Shown in pieces: positions 5,716 through 12,909 of a stretch of DNA of 16,588 nucleotides. The stretch is taken from positions 1 through 16,588 of the forward strand of contig DJVQ01000022.1 in NCBI GenBank assembly GCA_002441265.1. The letters are read 5' to 3'. The DNA comes from Syntrophaceae bacterium UBA6252. Its GTDB lineage: Bacteria; Desulfobacterota; Syntrophia; Syntrophales; UBA6807. The translations under genes and the position numbers were made by a program. The notes under the pieces are model-generated. The model saw only the letters and a list, made by a program, of their open reading frames with translations, had not been told where the DNA came from and ran no database searches. Positions within the stretch are counted from its first letter, which is position 1; every line of letters begins with the position of its first letter.

Positions 5716-6042
5716 CTAAAACAGGATCCTCCAGGCAATCGCGGCCAGGATCGCGCCGGCGGCCAGGACAAGCGCCAGGACTCTATGAAATTTACGGTCC
5801 CGGTCCTTCTCTTCGCGCCGCATTGCCAGGTACCCGGTGCTTCTTCGGATCGATTCAACGGTTCCCATGTTCTTGATGTCTCCTTCCCCGTTTTCTTCAT
5901 CCTGAATCCTTATCTTCCAGCCGGTGACCATTCCGGACTCCCGGGAAGTCTCCAGCATCTTTTCAATGGCATCGTTCCGCCCGGAAAAGGGTCCCAGGTG
6001 AAGGCTTTCGCCGTCCCGGAATGTGACTTCGTAGGTGATCAT
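5716..6042 (-). CDS. Small protein with a C-terminal membrane anchor
   Basis: The product has 108 residues from the ATG at 6042; the ribosome site is weak (ATAGGCAAACG). Residues 1-50 look like a small beta-rich domain (MITYEVTFRDGESLHLGPFS, VTGWKIRIQDEENGEG). Residues 60-85 are charged (RREEKDRDRKFHR). Residues 86-105 form one hydrophobic helix (VLALVLAAGAILAAIAWRIL), giving a tail-anchored protein with its soluble part in the cytoplasm. It starts 7 bases after the stop of the 6050-6352 gene. Small tail-anchored phage proteins may act in exclusion or host takeover; nothing here proves that. Confidence 0.65.
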   Translation of the reverse strand: MITYEVTFRDGESLHLGPFSGRNDAIEKMLETSRESGMVTGWKIRIQDEENGEGDIKNMGTVESIRRSTGYLAMRREEKDRDRKFHRVLALVLAAGAILAAIAWRILF

Positions 6043-6049
6043 CGTTTGC

Positions 6050-6352
6050 CTATTTCATCCCTAGCGCCTTGACGATGACGGCACAGGCCCCGCACTCGTC
6101 GGGGCGTTCTCCGGCCATGTGCGCGGGAATGCCCTCGTGGTCTTCCATCCATTCCCGGTCATGAGAGGCGATCAGTTCGGACAACAGTTCCGGAGCAGCG
6201 GACATCAGGAGGACGTTTGCCTCATATTCTTCGGGATCCCGTTTTTCACGGCACACGACGACAGGCTTCCCGTCCCCGCCCAGGATGATGACGGGACCGT
6301 GGGAATACTCCCGCTTGGTCTCCCAGGGTCCCGGCGAGTGCTTCAATTCCAT
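6050..6352 (-). CDS. Phage hypothetical protein of the HSPGPW/APELL type
   Basis: The product has 100 residues if the ATG at 6352 is used, with GGAGG eleven bases upstream. Another in-frame ATG lies six codons earlier. The N-terminus ELKHSPGPWETKREYSHGPV and the middle EYEANVLLMSAAPELLSELI match a common phage protein pattern seen in many early regions (H-T/S-PGPW at the start, N-A-x-L-x-x-A-APELL later). The end holds a Cys pair (DECGACAVIVKALG). The biochemical role of this family is not established to my knowledge. Confidence 0.7.
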   Translation of the reverse strand: MELKHSPGPWETKREYSHGPVIILGGDGKPVVVCREKRDPEEYEANVLLMSAAPELLSELIASHDREWMEDHEGIPAHMAGERPDECGACAVIVKALGMK

Positions 6353-6469
6353 CTTTCCGCTGTCCTCCATTTCCCTAGTAGGGGGGTGCCGGGTGGGACC
6401 GATTAAGTCCCTTCCACAAGGCGGTTCCCCGGCGAACCTGAGCGGCATGAGTCTGCCCGATATTGATAG

Positions 6470-6492
6470 ACCCGCCTCGGAGCCGGGCGGGT
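6470..6492. repeat. Hairpin in the 6353-6550 gap
   Basis: ACCCGCC (6470-6476) and GGCGGGT (6486-6492) form an exact inverted repeat with a 9-base loop. No T run follows on the minus strand. The 198-base gap shows no convincing gene and otherwise holds only G-rich runs (around 6519-6536). Confidence 0.4.
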
Positions 6493-6550
6493 TCGGGGCT
6501 TTGGTAAGGCCGGATGATGGAGGGGGGGAAGAGGGAAGAGCGGAAAGGGT

Positions 6551-6820
6551 TCATTGTGCTTGTCTCTCCTTCCGCTTGGTCCTCTCGCGGTTCCAGAGAT
6601 CGGCGATGAAGGAAATGGTCTTCTCGAATCCATCGATTTCCGATCTTGTGACGATCTCCACCCCGGCTATTTCGAAGAGCTTTTCAACGGCGGAAATGTT
6701 TATCGCCCCCTGTCCGGAGCGCCAGCGTGACATGGCGGCGTGATCGACCTGGATCATGTCCGCCAGGGTCCCCTGGCCGTGTTTGTTGACAAGCTCCGTG
6801 ACAAGCTCGTGGATGTTCAT
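6551..6820 (-). CDS. Phage CII-like/Cro-like helix-turn-helix regulator
   Basis: The product has 89 residues from the ATG at 6820 (MNIHELVTELVNKHGQGTLA), with GAGGT eight bases upstream. The helix-turn-helix spans about residues 17-50: GTLADMIQVDHAAMSRWRSG followed by ISAVEKLFEIAGVEIV. The pattern A-x-x-x-x-V-x-x-A-x-x-S-R-W-R-x-G is that of phage CII and related lysogeny activators or Cro proteins. The tail is basic (RERTKRKERQAQ). Its start overlaps the previous stop by one base (TGATG), so the two regulators are coupled. It is likely the second gene of the leftward early operon. Confidence 0.7.
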   Translation of the reverse strand: MNIHELVTELVNKHGQGTLADMIQVDHAAMSRWRSGQGAINISAVEKLFEIAGVEIVTRSEIDGFEKTISFIADLWNRERTKRKERQAQ

Positions 6821-7101
6821 CAAGAGACCTCAACGTCAGTTGATTTGTCTTGATTTTTGGTTTTGCTACCGTTGACCGGGACGAATGGGAAAAGGATCAG
6901 GTGAGGGACATGGAAGAGCTCGGAGATTTCCAGGATGCGCTTTTCAGGCTTGTGGGGGTGGTCCGGGTCACAGATCCGGCAGACAACGGACCGGGTGAGG
7001 GGAGGCTTCAGGACTTTTCCAAGGGAAGCGAAGCTGTGTCCGTTGTATTTGATGAGTGACAACAATAGATTTTTATTGACGGTTCTCTTGTACTTTGGCA
7101 T
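6820..7101 (-). CDS. Small HTH regulator, first gene of the leftward operon (Cro/Ner-like position)
   Basis: The product has 93 residues. The ATG at 7101 has AAGGTG eight bases upstream. Residues 12-46 look like a helix-turn-helix (LLSLIKYNGHSFASLGKVLK), then PLTRSVVCRICDPDHPHKPE with a possible extended turn, then ILEISELFHVPHLILFP. As the first gene divergent from an S24 repressor it occupies the position of Cro in lambdoid phages, so it probably represses the repressor promoter or its own. Residues 76-93 are polar. The assignment depends on position and fold-like pattern. Confidence 0.65.
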   Translation of the reverse strand: MPKYKRTVNKNLLLSLIKYNGHSFASLGKVLKPPLTRSVVCRICDPDHPHKPEKRILEISELFHVPHLILFPFVPVNGSKTKNQDKSTDVEVS

Positions 7102-7131
7102 TGTTGTTTCACCTTGTAACGTGGATTCAGG

Positions 7132-7159
7132 TTGGATGATAGAGAGTATTCGCTATTCT
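7132..7159 (+). promoter_or_regulatory. Candidate repressor promoter overlapping the leftward promoter
   Basis: TTGGAT (7132-7137) and TATTCT (7154-7159), 16 bases apart, would start transcription near 7166 toward the repressor gene. The elements physically overlap those of the leftward promoter, so polymerase could occupy only one at a time. Confidence 0.4.
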
Positions 7160-7164
7160 GTCAA
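7136..7164 (-). promoter_or_regulatory. Sigma70-like promoter of the leftward early operon
   Basis: On the minus strand TTGACA (7159-7164) and TATCAT (7136-7141) are 17 bases apart, a perfect -35 and a one-mismatch -10. The expected start is near 7130, about 30 bases before the ATG at 7101. This is the best promoter I see in the window. Confidence 0.75.
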
Positions 7165-7179
7165 GAGATTTTTCTCTAT
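7139..7179. promoter_or_regulatory. Candidate operator pair ATAGAGA / TCTCTAT
   Basis: ATAGAGA (7139-7145) and its inverse TCTCTAT (7173-7179) flank the -35 region of the leftward promoter. AGAGATTTTTCTCT (7164-7177) is itself a palindrome. TTGTAAC is repeated at 7114-7120 and 7184-7190. These are the natural places for repressor and Cro-like binding. Confidence 0.45.
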
Positions 7180-7202
7180 TTTTTTGTAACAATGGTTTTT
7201 TT

Positions 7203-7883
7203 ATGACAACGGCAGGCAAGAGATTAAAGACACTAAGAAAGAAACTTAAACTAACTCAAGGCCAATTCGGCGATAGAGTCGGCCTTGAATGGTATCAGAT
7301 AAAAGACATGGAGTCTGATAAGGTGCAAATTTCTCCAGTGATAGCGAAAGTGCTCTATCACGAATTTGGAGTTAATTCGGAATGGCTCCTTACCGGACAA
7401 GGAGATTTGTCTTTTTCAGATTTGGTAAAAATTCCGTCCGATATTTGCCCCTGCATTGAAGACTTCAGCTTTATTTCTAAATTCTTCGCACAACCAGCAG
7501 GAGGCCCCGGCGCTTATGTTCTCTCCCAGGATATTGAACAACAATATGCCTTCAAGACTTCATGGCTGAAAAAGCGATGTCAGCCTAACCAGTGTGGCTT
7601 ATTCACTGTCAGGGGGAATTCGATGCTTCCCAGCATCGGGGACGGGGACCTAGTTCTTGTGGACATGTCGAAAAAGGAACTGAGGGACATTATCGACGGC
7701 CAAATTTACGCCTTCACGGAAGGGGACTTGATGAAGGTGAAGCGACTGGTCAAAAAAGGCTCAAAGATAATCGCCTTGTCCGATAACAAGGCTGAAATCC
7801 CGGACCCGATGGAAGTGGACATGGAACAATTCCAACTGATCGGAAGAGTCATTTGGGTAGGGCATGAGTACAAGATTGAATGA
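7203..7883 (+). CDS. Phage repressor, HTH plus S24/LexA-like peptidase domain (CI-like)
   Basis: The product has 226 residues. Residues 4-65 form an XRE-type helix-turn-helix (GKRLKTLRKKLKLTQGQFGD, ending with NSEWLLTGQG). Residues 132-226 are a peptidase S24 domain: RGNSMLPSIGDGDLVLVD gives the catalytic Ser140, and LMKVKRLVKKG gives the partner Lys180. An Ala99-Gly100 pair (QPAGGPG) sits in the linker where RecA-stimulated self-cleavage occurs in LexA/CI proteins. It would hold the leftward operon silent and release it on DNA damage. The start ATG is unusual: the upstream sequence (AACAATGGTTTTTT) has no ribosome binding site, suggesting weak translation. The 220-base stretch downstream (7884-8103) contains no gene I can support. 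Confidence 0.9.
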   Translation: MTTAGKRLKTLRKKLKLTQGQFGDRVGLEWYQIKDMESDKVQISPVIAKVLYHEFGVNSEWLLTGQGDLSFSDLVKIPSDICPCIEDFSFISKFFAQPAGGPGAYVLSQDIEQQYAFKTSWLKKRCQPNQCGLFTVRGNSMLPSIGDGDLVLVDMSKKELRDIIDGQIYAFTEGDLMKVKRLVKKGSKIIALSDNKAEIPDPMEVDMEQFQLIGRVIWVGHEYKIE

Positions 7884-8103
7884 GGGGAAGAAATAACGCA
7901 GTACTACAAAACACTTGTCTTTTACCCCTTGAGGTACATGAATTTAGACTCCTGAAGATAAGGTGTATTTGCAATATGGATCCATTGAAAAAAGTACAGC
8001 TTTTCTGAACCGGAACACGGATTATTATATCAGATGGTTATGAAATTATTTGGAGGTTCTTAATCATAAAAAATAACAAAGACTTTATTATGGAGCTACT
8101 GCC

Positions 8104-8865
8104 ATGCGGAAGAGACTCTTTCAAAAAATAAGCCTTATTACAATTGCATTTTTACTTTCTCTATTTTTGTGCGCATGTAGCCAAAAGGAAAATCCTTTTA
8201 AAATCGGTGTTTCTTATAAAGAAATAATTAAAAATCTTGATCATTACATAAAAATGTCTAAATCATCTGATGTCAATGGCGAAAGAAGATACTTAGGACA
8301 GACATCAGATAAACTTGTCATACTTGAAATAATAGGCAATAAAACTGATGTTTCAACGGCAACACTGATAACAGGCATACCGAGTGATGCTCCTGATATA
8401 GCGTTGCGTAATACTGGAATACTATTAATTTTTATTAAAAATATTTTTCCTGAATGGGAAGATGCGTCTAGTTGGGCTTCGACAGCTCTTCAAAATGTTA
8501 TTTCAGCCGATGAAATAGAAGAGACCGTGCACGGTGATAGATTGATAAAAATGTATTTAATGGAATCGACTGGGCTCATATGTGTATCAGTAAAACATAA
8601 GGATAAATATCATGACATACAAAAGAAAGTAGTTGAGGAATCAAAATCAACCCCAACCATTAGCATGCTTATAGAACCTATCGATTATCTTAGAAATAAA
8701 CTTATAGGAAAAACAAAAGGTGAAGTACGACAATTAGTTGGTAATCCAGACAGAATTGAATTCTATGCTGGTAAGAAATGTTGGATATATGGTCATAGTT
8801 ATACTAACAAAGACAGAGGAATAGTTTTTGAAGGTGATAAAGTATTAATGGTAACATTTTATTAA
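8104..8865 (+). CDS. Predicted lipoprotein with a BamE/SmpA-like C-terminal segment
   Basis: The product has 253 residues. The ATG at 8104 has GGAG eight bases upstream. Residues 1-25 are a lipoprotein signal: basic MRKR, a hydrophobic core, and lipobox L22-C23-A24-C25, so Cys25 would be acylated. Asn and Lys dominate after it. Residues 195-253 (LRNKLIGKTKGEVRQLVGNP, then a Lys-Cys-Trp-Ile-Tyr-Gly strand and VFEGDKVLMVTFY) resemble the small SmpA/BamE fold, in which a GxTxxEVxxxxGxP loop precedes beta strands. GC content is much lower than in the leftward operon, which suggests separate acquisition. As a single gene between repressor and attachment site it fits a lysogenic conversion gene. 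What it binds is unknown. Confidence 0.8.
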   Translation: MRKRLFQKISLITIAFLLSLFLCACSQKENPFKIGVSYKEIIKNLDHYIKMSKSSDVNGERRYLGQTSDKLVILEIIGNKTDVSTATLITGIPSDAPDIALRNTGILLIFIKNIFPEWEDASSWASTALQNVISADEIEETVHGDRLIKMYLMESTGLICVSVKHKDKYHDIQKKVVEESKSTPTISMLIEPIDYLRNKLIGKTKGEVRQLVGNPDRIEFYAGKKCWIYGHSYTNKDRGIVFEGDKVLMVTFY

Positions 8866-8885
8866 GAAGACTTTAAAAGGAAACA

Positions 8886-9035
8886 GTGGATAACGCAACT
8901 AATCTTCTCTGCTACGGGGATAACCTGGACATCCTCCGCCGTCATGTGAAGGATGACACAGTTGATCTTGTTTATTTGGCCCCACCTTTCAACTCAAATG
9001 CAAACATTCTAATCGGAGCAGAATGTCTTGTTTGA
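8886..9035 (+). pseudogene. Truncated DNA adenine methylase (N-terminal remnant)
   Basis: A GTG-started frame with AAGGA upstream gives 49 residues: NLLCYGDNLDILRRHVKDDT, then VDLVYLAPPFNSNAN, then an unrelated ILIGAECLV and a stop. YGDNLDILRRH...VDLVYLDPPFNSN is the classic N-terminus of beta-class DNA adenine methylases. Here the motif IV Asp is replaced by Ala (APPF), and homology ends at about residue 40 (near position 9005). An enzyme of this class needs several hundred residues, so this is a dead relic. The frame overlaps the start of the 9028 gene, so the break probably created that gene's present leader. Confidence 0.8.
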
Positions 9036-10011
9036 GAACAGTGATATAGATAAATATCCATACGAAGAAATCCCGCTTAATGAAGATTGCCTTCTCATGA
9101 GTGAGATTTACATGGGGGAGTTTGACGAAGCACTGACGAAAATGCTCAGAAGAGAAGAATGCAATCCCTATGAAGTGGGTTATGTGAGCCCCGTCGCGAT
9201 AAGGAAAATTAACGACAACTCGCTAGATCTATCTTGGTATCCAAATACATGCACACGGTTCCACGAAGTTTCGATTAGTCTTCCACGAGAAAAAATAAAG
9301 ATATGTGTGGGCTGTTTACAATACGATATTAAACCCTATATTTTTGTTGATCGTGATTGGTTAGAGGAGCTTCATTTGCGCGAGTATTCTATTTTTGCAC
9401 TGATTGATGCTATTGGGGTAAAGAATGCGATTAGAAATAACACACTGACAAAAGAAAAATTGCTAGGACTGCGGGAAAGAATTGATTGTTTGGCAGAACA
9501 GCATAAAGATATATCCTTTATTTCTCTCGCTGATAGCTTGATTTTGAAAAGCAACTGGGCGGTGGGATATTTTCATAAAGGTATTGAGTGTTCTTATAAA
9601 CCAGAAGTCTTCTTGACTATTATCAAGGGACTTCAAGAAATCTATCAAGAAGTTCTTGGTCTCGATATCTATGCGATCCTAACTCAGGGAAGTAATGAGT
9701 ATTATGAAGAGCCCTTACTGCATATTTCTGGCAGTAAAAATCATATTTGCTTAAACAGCTTGGGAGTCCCTTTTGCTGAATTGTTAGCCATTGAAAAAGC
9801 AGTTAAAACAGCGATAAAAACAGGTATACATCCTCCTATGCAGATATATTTGGATGAACAGTATTATCATTCATTACAGCTCAAATATGCATACGAAAAG
9901 AACAAAAAGCCCAAAAACTCATATGCCGCGATAATGAAGTCACAGCAGCCGAATTATTTCTATGCGTCTTGCGACGTGCTTCTTGAAAATATAGAGGGTG
10001 AAGAAGAGTGA
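9028..10011 (+). CDS. Unrecognised 327-residue protein, possibly cyclase-fold-like
   Basis: The only start before the first internal Met is TTG at 9028, which has GGAG nine bases upstream. A start at Met24 is possible. The product is 327 residues, cytosolic, with no signal or membrane helix. Residues 162-180 (ISFISLADSLILKSNWAVG), 212-226 (LDIYAILTQGSNEYY) and 241-260 (CLNSLGVPFAELLAIEKAVK) follow a layout reminiscent of degenerate class III nucleotidyl cyclase-like domains: a strand ending in Asp-Ser, then a hairpin, then Gly-x-x-x-A...LE helix. This is weak pattern matching; I do not recognise the family. Residues 1-120 form a separate N-terminal part. It sits between a broken methylase and an R-M system, so a defence role is possible. 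Confidence 0.65.
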   Translation: MFENSDIDKYPYEEIPLNEDCLLMSEIYMGEFDEALTKMLRREECNPYEVGYVSPVAIRKINDNSLDLSWYPNTCTRFHEVSISLPREKIKICVGCLQYDIKPYIFVDRDWLEELHLREYSIFALIDAIGVKNAIRNNTLTKEKLLGLRERIDCLAEQHKDISFISLADSLILKSNWAVGYFHKGIECSYKPEVFLTIIKGLQEIYQEVLGLDIYAILTQGSNEYYEEPLLHISGSKNHICLNSLGVPFAELLAIEKAVKTAIKTGIHPPMQIYLDEQYYHSLQLKYAYEKNKKPKNSYAAIMKSQQPNYFYASCDVLLENIEGEEE

Positions 10012-10330
10012 TTATTAACGGCATATTATTGTGGCCAAGCCGCTGAATGCGGCATTGACTGAGTAGAATATGACCATACTCTTGTTAGTGATTTTGTTCT
10101 CCAGTATCGAACCATGTCCTATGTGCCTGACAAGAATCATCACTTCAGGGATAATGGAAGCCTATTACCTGGCCCCGGATCAGGACAGTGGGATGGTCGG
10201 TCTCCGGGATAAGTTACCTCCAGTATCATAAATTTCTTGACCTGCATTGTCGCATGATCTCATACTTCCAGAAAATGAATATGACTCACCGTAAGTCAAA
10301 TTAGACTTAGCGGACAAGTCCGGGACGATA
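10012..10330 (+). promoter_or_regulatory. Intergenic region with a candidate promoter of the R-M operon
   Basis: This 319-base gap has no supported gene. TTGACC (10237-10242) and CATACT (10261-10266), 18 bases apart, could start transcription about 58 bases before the methylase ATG. A small hairpin GCCGC-TGAAT-GCGGC lies at 10039-10053. No controller (C) protein gene is present, so expression timing of the pair is not explained by the sequence. Confidence 0.35.
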
Positions 10331-12067
10331 ATGAAGCCATTGTCAAGGCAAGTGGGTTTAGATTTCGGGGATGATATTATTGATAATCGTACCCCAAGAG
10401 TCGCTGATGCAATCGAGATCTTATCCATCCAGACAGGTGAAGAATCTCGTGGAGCAATCTTTACCCGCAGAGAGGTTGTTGATTTCATTCTTGATCTAGT
10501 TGGATACACGCAAGATAAGCCACTCCATGAAATGCGCATTTTGGAACCATCATTCGGGGGTGGTGATTTCTTGCTTCCCATTATTGGCAGACTCCTAAAT
10601 GCATGGCGGCGAAGAAAAGGAGCTGGCACGGTGTTGGACGATTTGAGTGGTGCCCTCTATGCTGTGGAATTGCATCGAGACACATTTGATAAAACACGAG
10701 CTGAAATCCTATCCCTATTGAAACGAGAGGGAGTAGAGGAATCAGTAGGAAAGACTCTGATGAGTCATTGGCTCTGTCAGGGAGACTTCCTTCTCACTCC
10801 CCTGGATAGCCAATTTGATTTCATTGTAGGAAATCCGCCTTATGTGCGTCAGGAATTAATACCGGAACGGTTGATCACTGAATATCGGAAACGTTTTAAG
10901 ACGATGTATGATCGTGCTGACATTTACATCCCATTCATTGAGAAGTCATTGTCATTACTAGGAACTGCGGGGGTTTTAGGCTTTATCTGTTCAGATCGTT
11001 GGATGAAGAATCGCTATGGTGGTCCATTGCGAAAACTCATCTCTGAAAAGTTCCATCTGAAAATATACGTTGATATGGTGGATACTCCCTCCTTTCATTC
11101 TGAAGTCAGCGCTTATCCTGCAATTACCATTATTACTCGAGAACCTGTCGGCGTTACGCGCGTAGCTCATCGACCAGCTATCGACCGAAGTATTCTCTCG
11201 AAACTTGCCGACCAACTGCAAGCGCCGGTTTTGGCAATGAAGGAAGAAATGGTACGCGAACTTGATCGAGTCCCCAATGGTTCGGAGCCATGGCTACTCG
11301 AGTCATTGGATCAAATGGCCCTGATCCGCCGTCTTGAAGAGCAGTTTCCATGTCTTGAGGATGCTGGGTGCAAGGTGGGAATCGGGGTGGCGACGGGGGC
11401 AGACAAGGCATTTATCGGTGATTATGAATCTCTTGATGTGGAACCGGATCGTAAAATTCCTTTGGTAACAACAAAAGATATTGCCTCAGGGGAAGTTAAA
11501 TGGCGCGAGCAGGGAGTTATTAATCCTTTTTCGGATAAAGGTCTTGTGGATCTCAGGAGATATCCGCGGCTGCGCCGATACTTAGAGGCGCATCGGGATT
11601 TGATCGATAAACGTCACTGTGCACGGAAGGTTCCTGCTAATTGGTATCGGACAATCGATCGCATTACGCCAGCGCTGACATTCAAACCCAAGCTATTGAT
11701 TCCTGATATCAAAGGGGAATCCCATATCGTTTATGAGGATGGGAAGTTGTATCCACATCACAATCTCTACTACGTCATTTCCGACGAGTGGGATTTACGA
11801 GCCTTACAGGCAGTGCTTCTTTCTGCCGTTACGCGTCTTTTTATAGCGACTTACTCAACCAAAATACGTGGGGGCTTTCTTCGATTTCAAGCGCAGTACC
11901 TTCGGCGCATACGTATTCCCAGGTGGAAGGATGTAAATGAAGAGCTAAGAATAAAACTAGCAGATGCCTCGATAAGAAGAGATTTACAGGCATGTAATAG
12001 AGCCGTTTTTGAACTGTATGGCCTAAGTGAAGAAGAGAGATCAGCCATTGGGGGTAATGGAGAATAA
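10331..12067 (+). CDS. Type II N6-adenine DNA methyltransferase, PaeR7I/XhoI-type, with TaqI-like specificity domain
   Basis: The product has 578 residues. Motif I is LEPSFGGGDF (71-80), the SAM-binding loop. VGNPPYVRQE holds the catalytic NPPY (168-171). FTRREVVDFILDLVGY (45-60) precedes them, as in gamma-class N6-adenine methylases. The last third (about 400-560: WYRTIDRITPALTFKPKLLI, later TKIRGGFLRFQAQYLRRIRI) fits the TaqI-like C-terminal specificity domain. The enzyme would methylate adenine in the site cut by its partner, by family CTCGAG. Its stop TAA abuts the endonuclease start. The ribosome binding site at the ATG is weak. Two CTCGAG sites lie inside the gene (11136 and 11297). Confidence 0.88.
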   Translation: MKPLSRQVGLDFGDDIIDNRTPRVADAIEILSIQTGEESRGAIFTRREVVDFILDLVGYTQDKPLHEMRILEPSFGGGDFLLPIIGRLLNAWRRRKGAGTVLDDLSGALYAVELHRDTFDKTRAEILSLLKREGVEESVGKTLMSHWLCQGDFLLTPLDSQFDFIVGNPPYVRQELIPERLITEYRKRFKTMYDRADIYIPFIEKSLSLLGTAGVLGFICSDRWMKNRYGGPLRKLISEKFHLKIYVDMVDTPSFHSEVSAYPAITIITREPVGVTRVAHRPAIDRSILSKLADQLQAPVLAMKEEMVRELDRVPNGSEPWLLESLDQMALIRRLEEQFPCLEDAGCKVGIGVATGADKAFIGDYESLDVEPDRKIPLVTTKDIASGEVKWREQGVINPFSDKGLVDLRRYPRLRRYLEAHRDLIDKRHCARKVPANWYRTIDRITPALTFKPKLLIPDIKGESHIVYEDGKLYPHHNLYYVISDEWDLRALQAVLLSAVTRLFIATYSTKIRGGFLRFQAQYLRRIRIPRWKDVNEELRIKLADASIRRDLQACNRAVFELYGLSEEERSAIGGNGE

Positions 12068-12808
12068 ATGGGACTAGATCTTGTTGATTTCGAAAAGAAA
12101 GCGCGTGAAGCTGTTAAAGCTTTTTGGGGAAACAGAGAGGCCGCGAGGCAGAAACAAATTGAGTCAGGTAATGCTGATCAAGGTGAGCGTTCCGGTGTTA
12201 CCGCAGGGAAAAACATGGATGGTTTTTTGGCATTGATAATTGACATCGTAAATTCGAATGGACTTGCAGCTGCCGATATTCATAGGAATCGGGCTATGGT
12301 TACATTACCCGGCTTCTTCCGCCCGACTAAATTGTGGGATCTACTAGTCACATATAAAGGTGAACTAATTGCCGCAATTGAGCTTAAAAGCCAAGTCGGA
12401 CCTTCTTTTGGTAACAACTTCAACAATCGTACTGAAGAAGCTATTGGTACAGCTCATGACTTTTGGACAGCCTATCGGGAGGGAGCCTTCGGCAAGCAGC
12501 CGCGTCCGTTCGTTGGCTGGTTAATAATGGTGGAGGATGATTCAAGATCACGTACACCTGTGCGAGACAAGTCACCACACTTTCCCATCTTTGAGGAATT
12601 TCGAGAAGCATCTTATCTTGTGCGCTATGATCTGTTGTGTCAGAAACTCGTACAAGAACAACTTTACACAAATGCTTCATTAATTACCGCTCCACGAAGC
12701 GCGATAGGTACTGGAGCGTATTCCGAAATGTCGAGCATGACGGGGCTCAAGACGTTTATTACAGCCTTGGCAGGACATGTTGCAGCTGAATCCGCGCGCC
12801 TTGGCTAA
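12068..12808 (+). CDS. Type II restriction endonuclease, PaeR7I/XhoI family
   Basis: The product has 246 residues, directly following the methylase, with GGAG inside the end of that gene. The first 50 residues (FEKKAREAVKAFWGNREAAR, then QKQIESGNADQGERSGVTAG) match the characteristic start of the PaeR7I/XhoI family, where a Q-GxRxxVTxGK-MDGF phrase is typical. The catalytic PD-(D/E)xK core reads TKLWDLLVTYKGELIAAIELK, giving Asp91, Glu105 and Lys107. The family cuts C^TCGAG. A complete core and intact partner suggest an active system. It is cytoplasmic and protects against incoming DNA; as cargo of a prophage-like element it would also make loss of the element costly. Confidence 0.88.
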   Translation: MGLDLVDFEKKAREAVKAFWGNREAARQKQIESGNADQGERSGVTAGKNMDGFLALIIDIVNSNGLAAADIHRNRAMVTLPGFFRPTKLWDLLVTYKGELIAAIELKSQVGPSFGNNFNNRTEEAIGTAHDFWTAYREGAFGKQPRPFVGWLIMVEDDSRSRTPVRDKSPHFPIFEEFREASYLVRYDLLCQKLVQEQLYTNASLITAPRSAIGTGAYSEMSSMTGLKTFITALAGHVAAESARLG

Positions 12809-12909
12809 GATAATACGTTAGAGATAGTGAAAGCGGATAAACAATTTTTCTACATGACAATGATGTAATTAAGCTTGATCTCATATTATATTTTGATGGC
12901 CTTCCTAAC

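Noticed and set aside
10114..10212. 32-codon plus-strand frame in the gap before the methylase
   Set aside because: No ribosome binding site and no recognisable motif. Too short to support on its own.
10180..10629. Minus-strand ORF of 149 residues
   Set aside because: It lies mostly antisense to the methylase N-terminus, which carries the SAM-binding motif, so it is a shadow.
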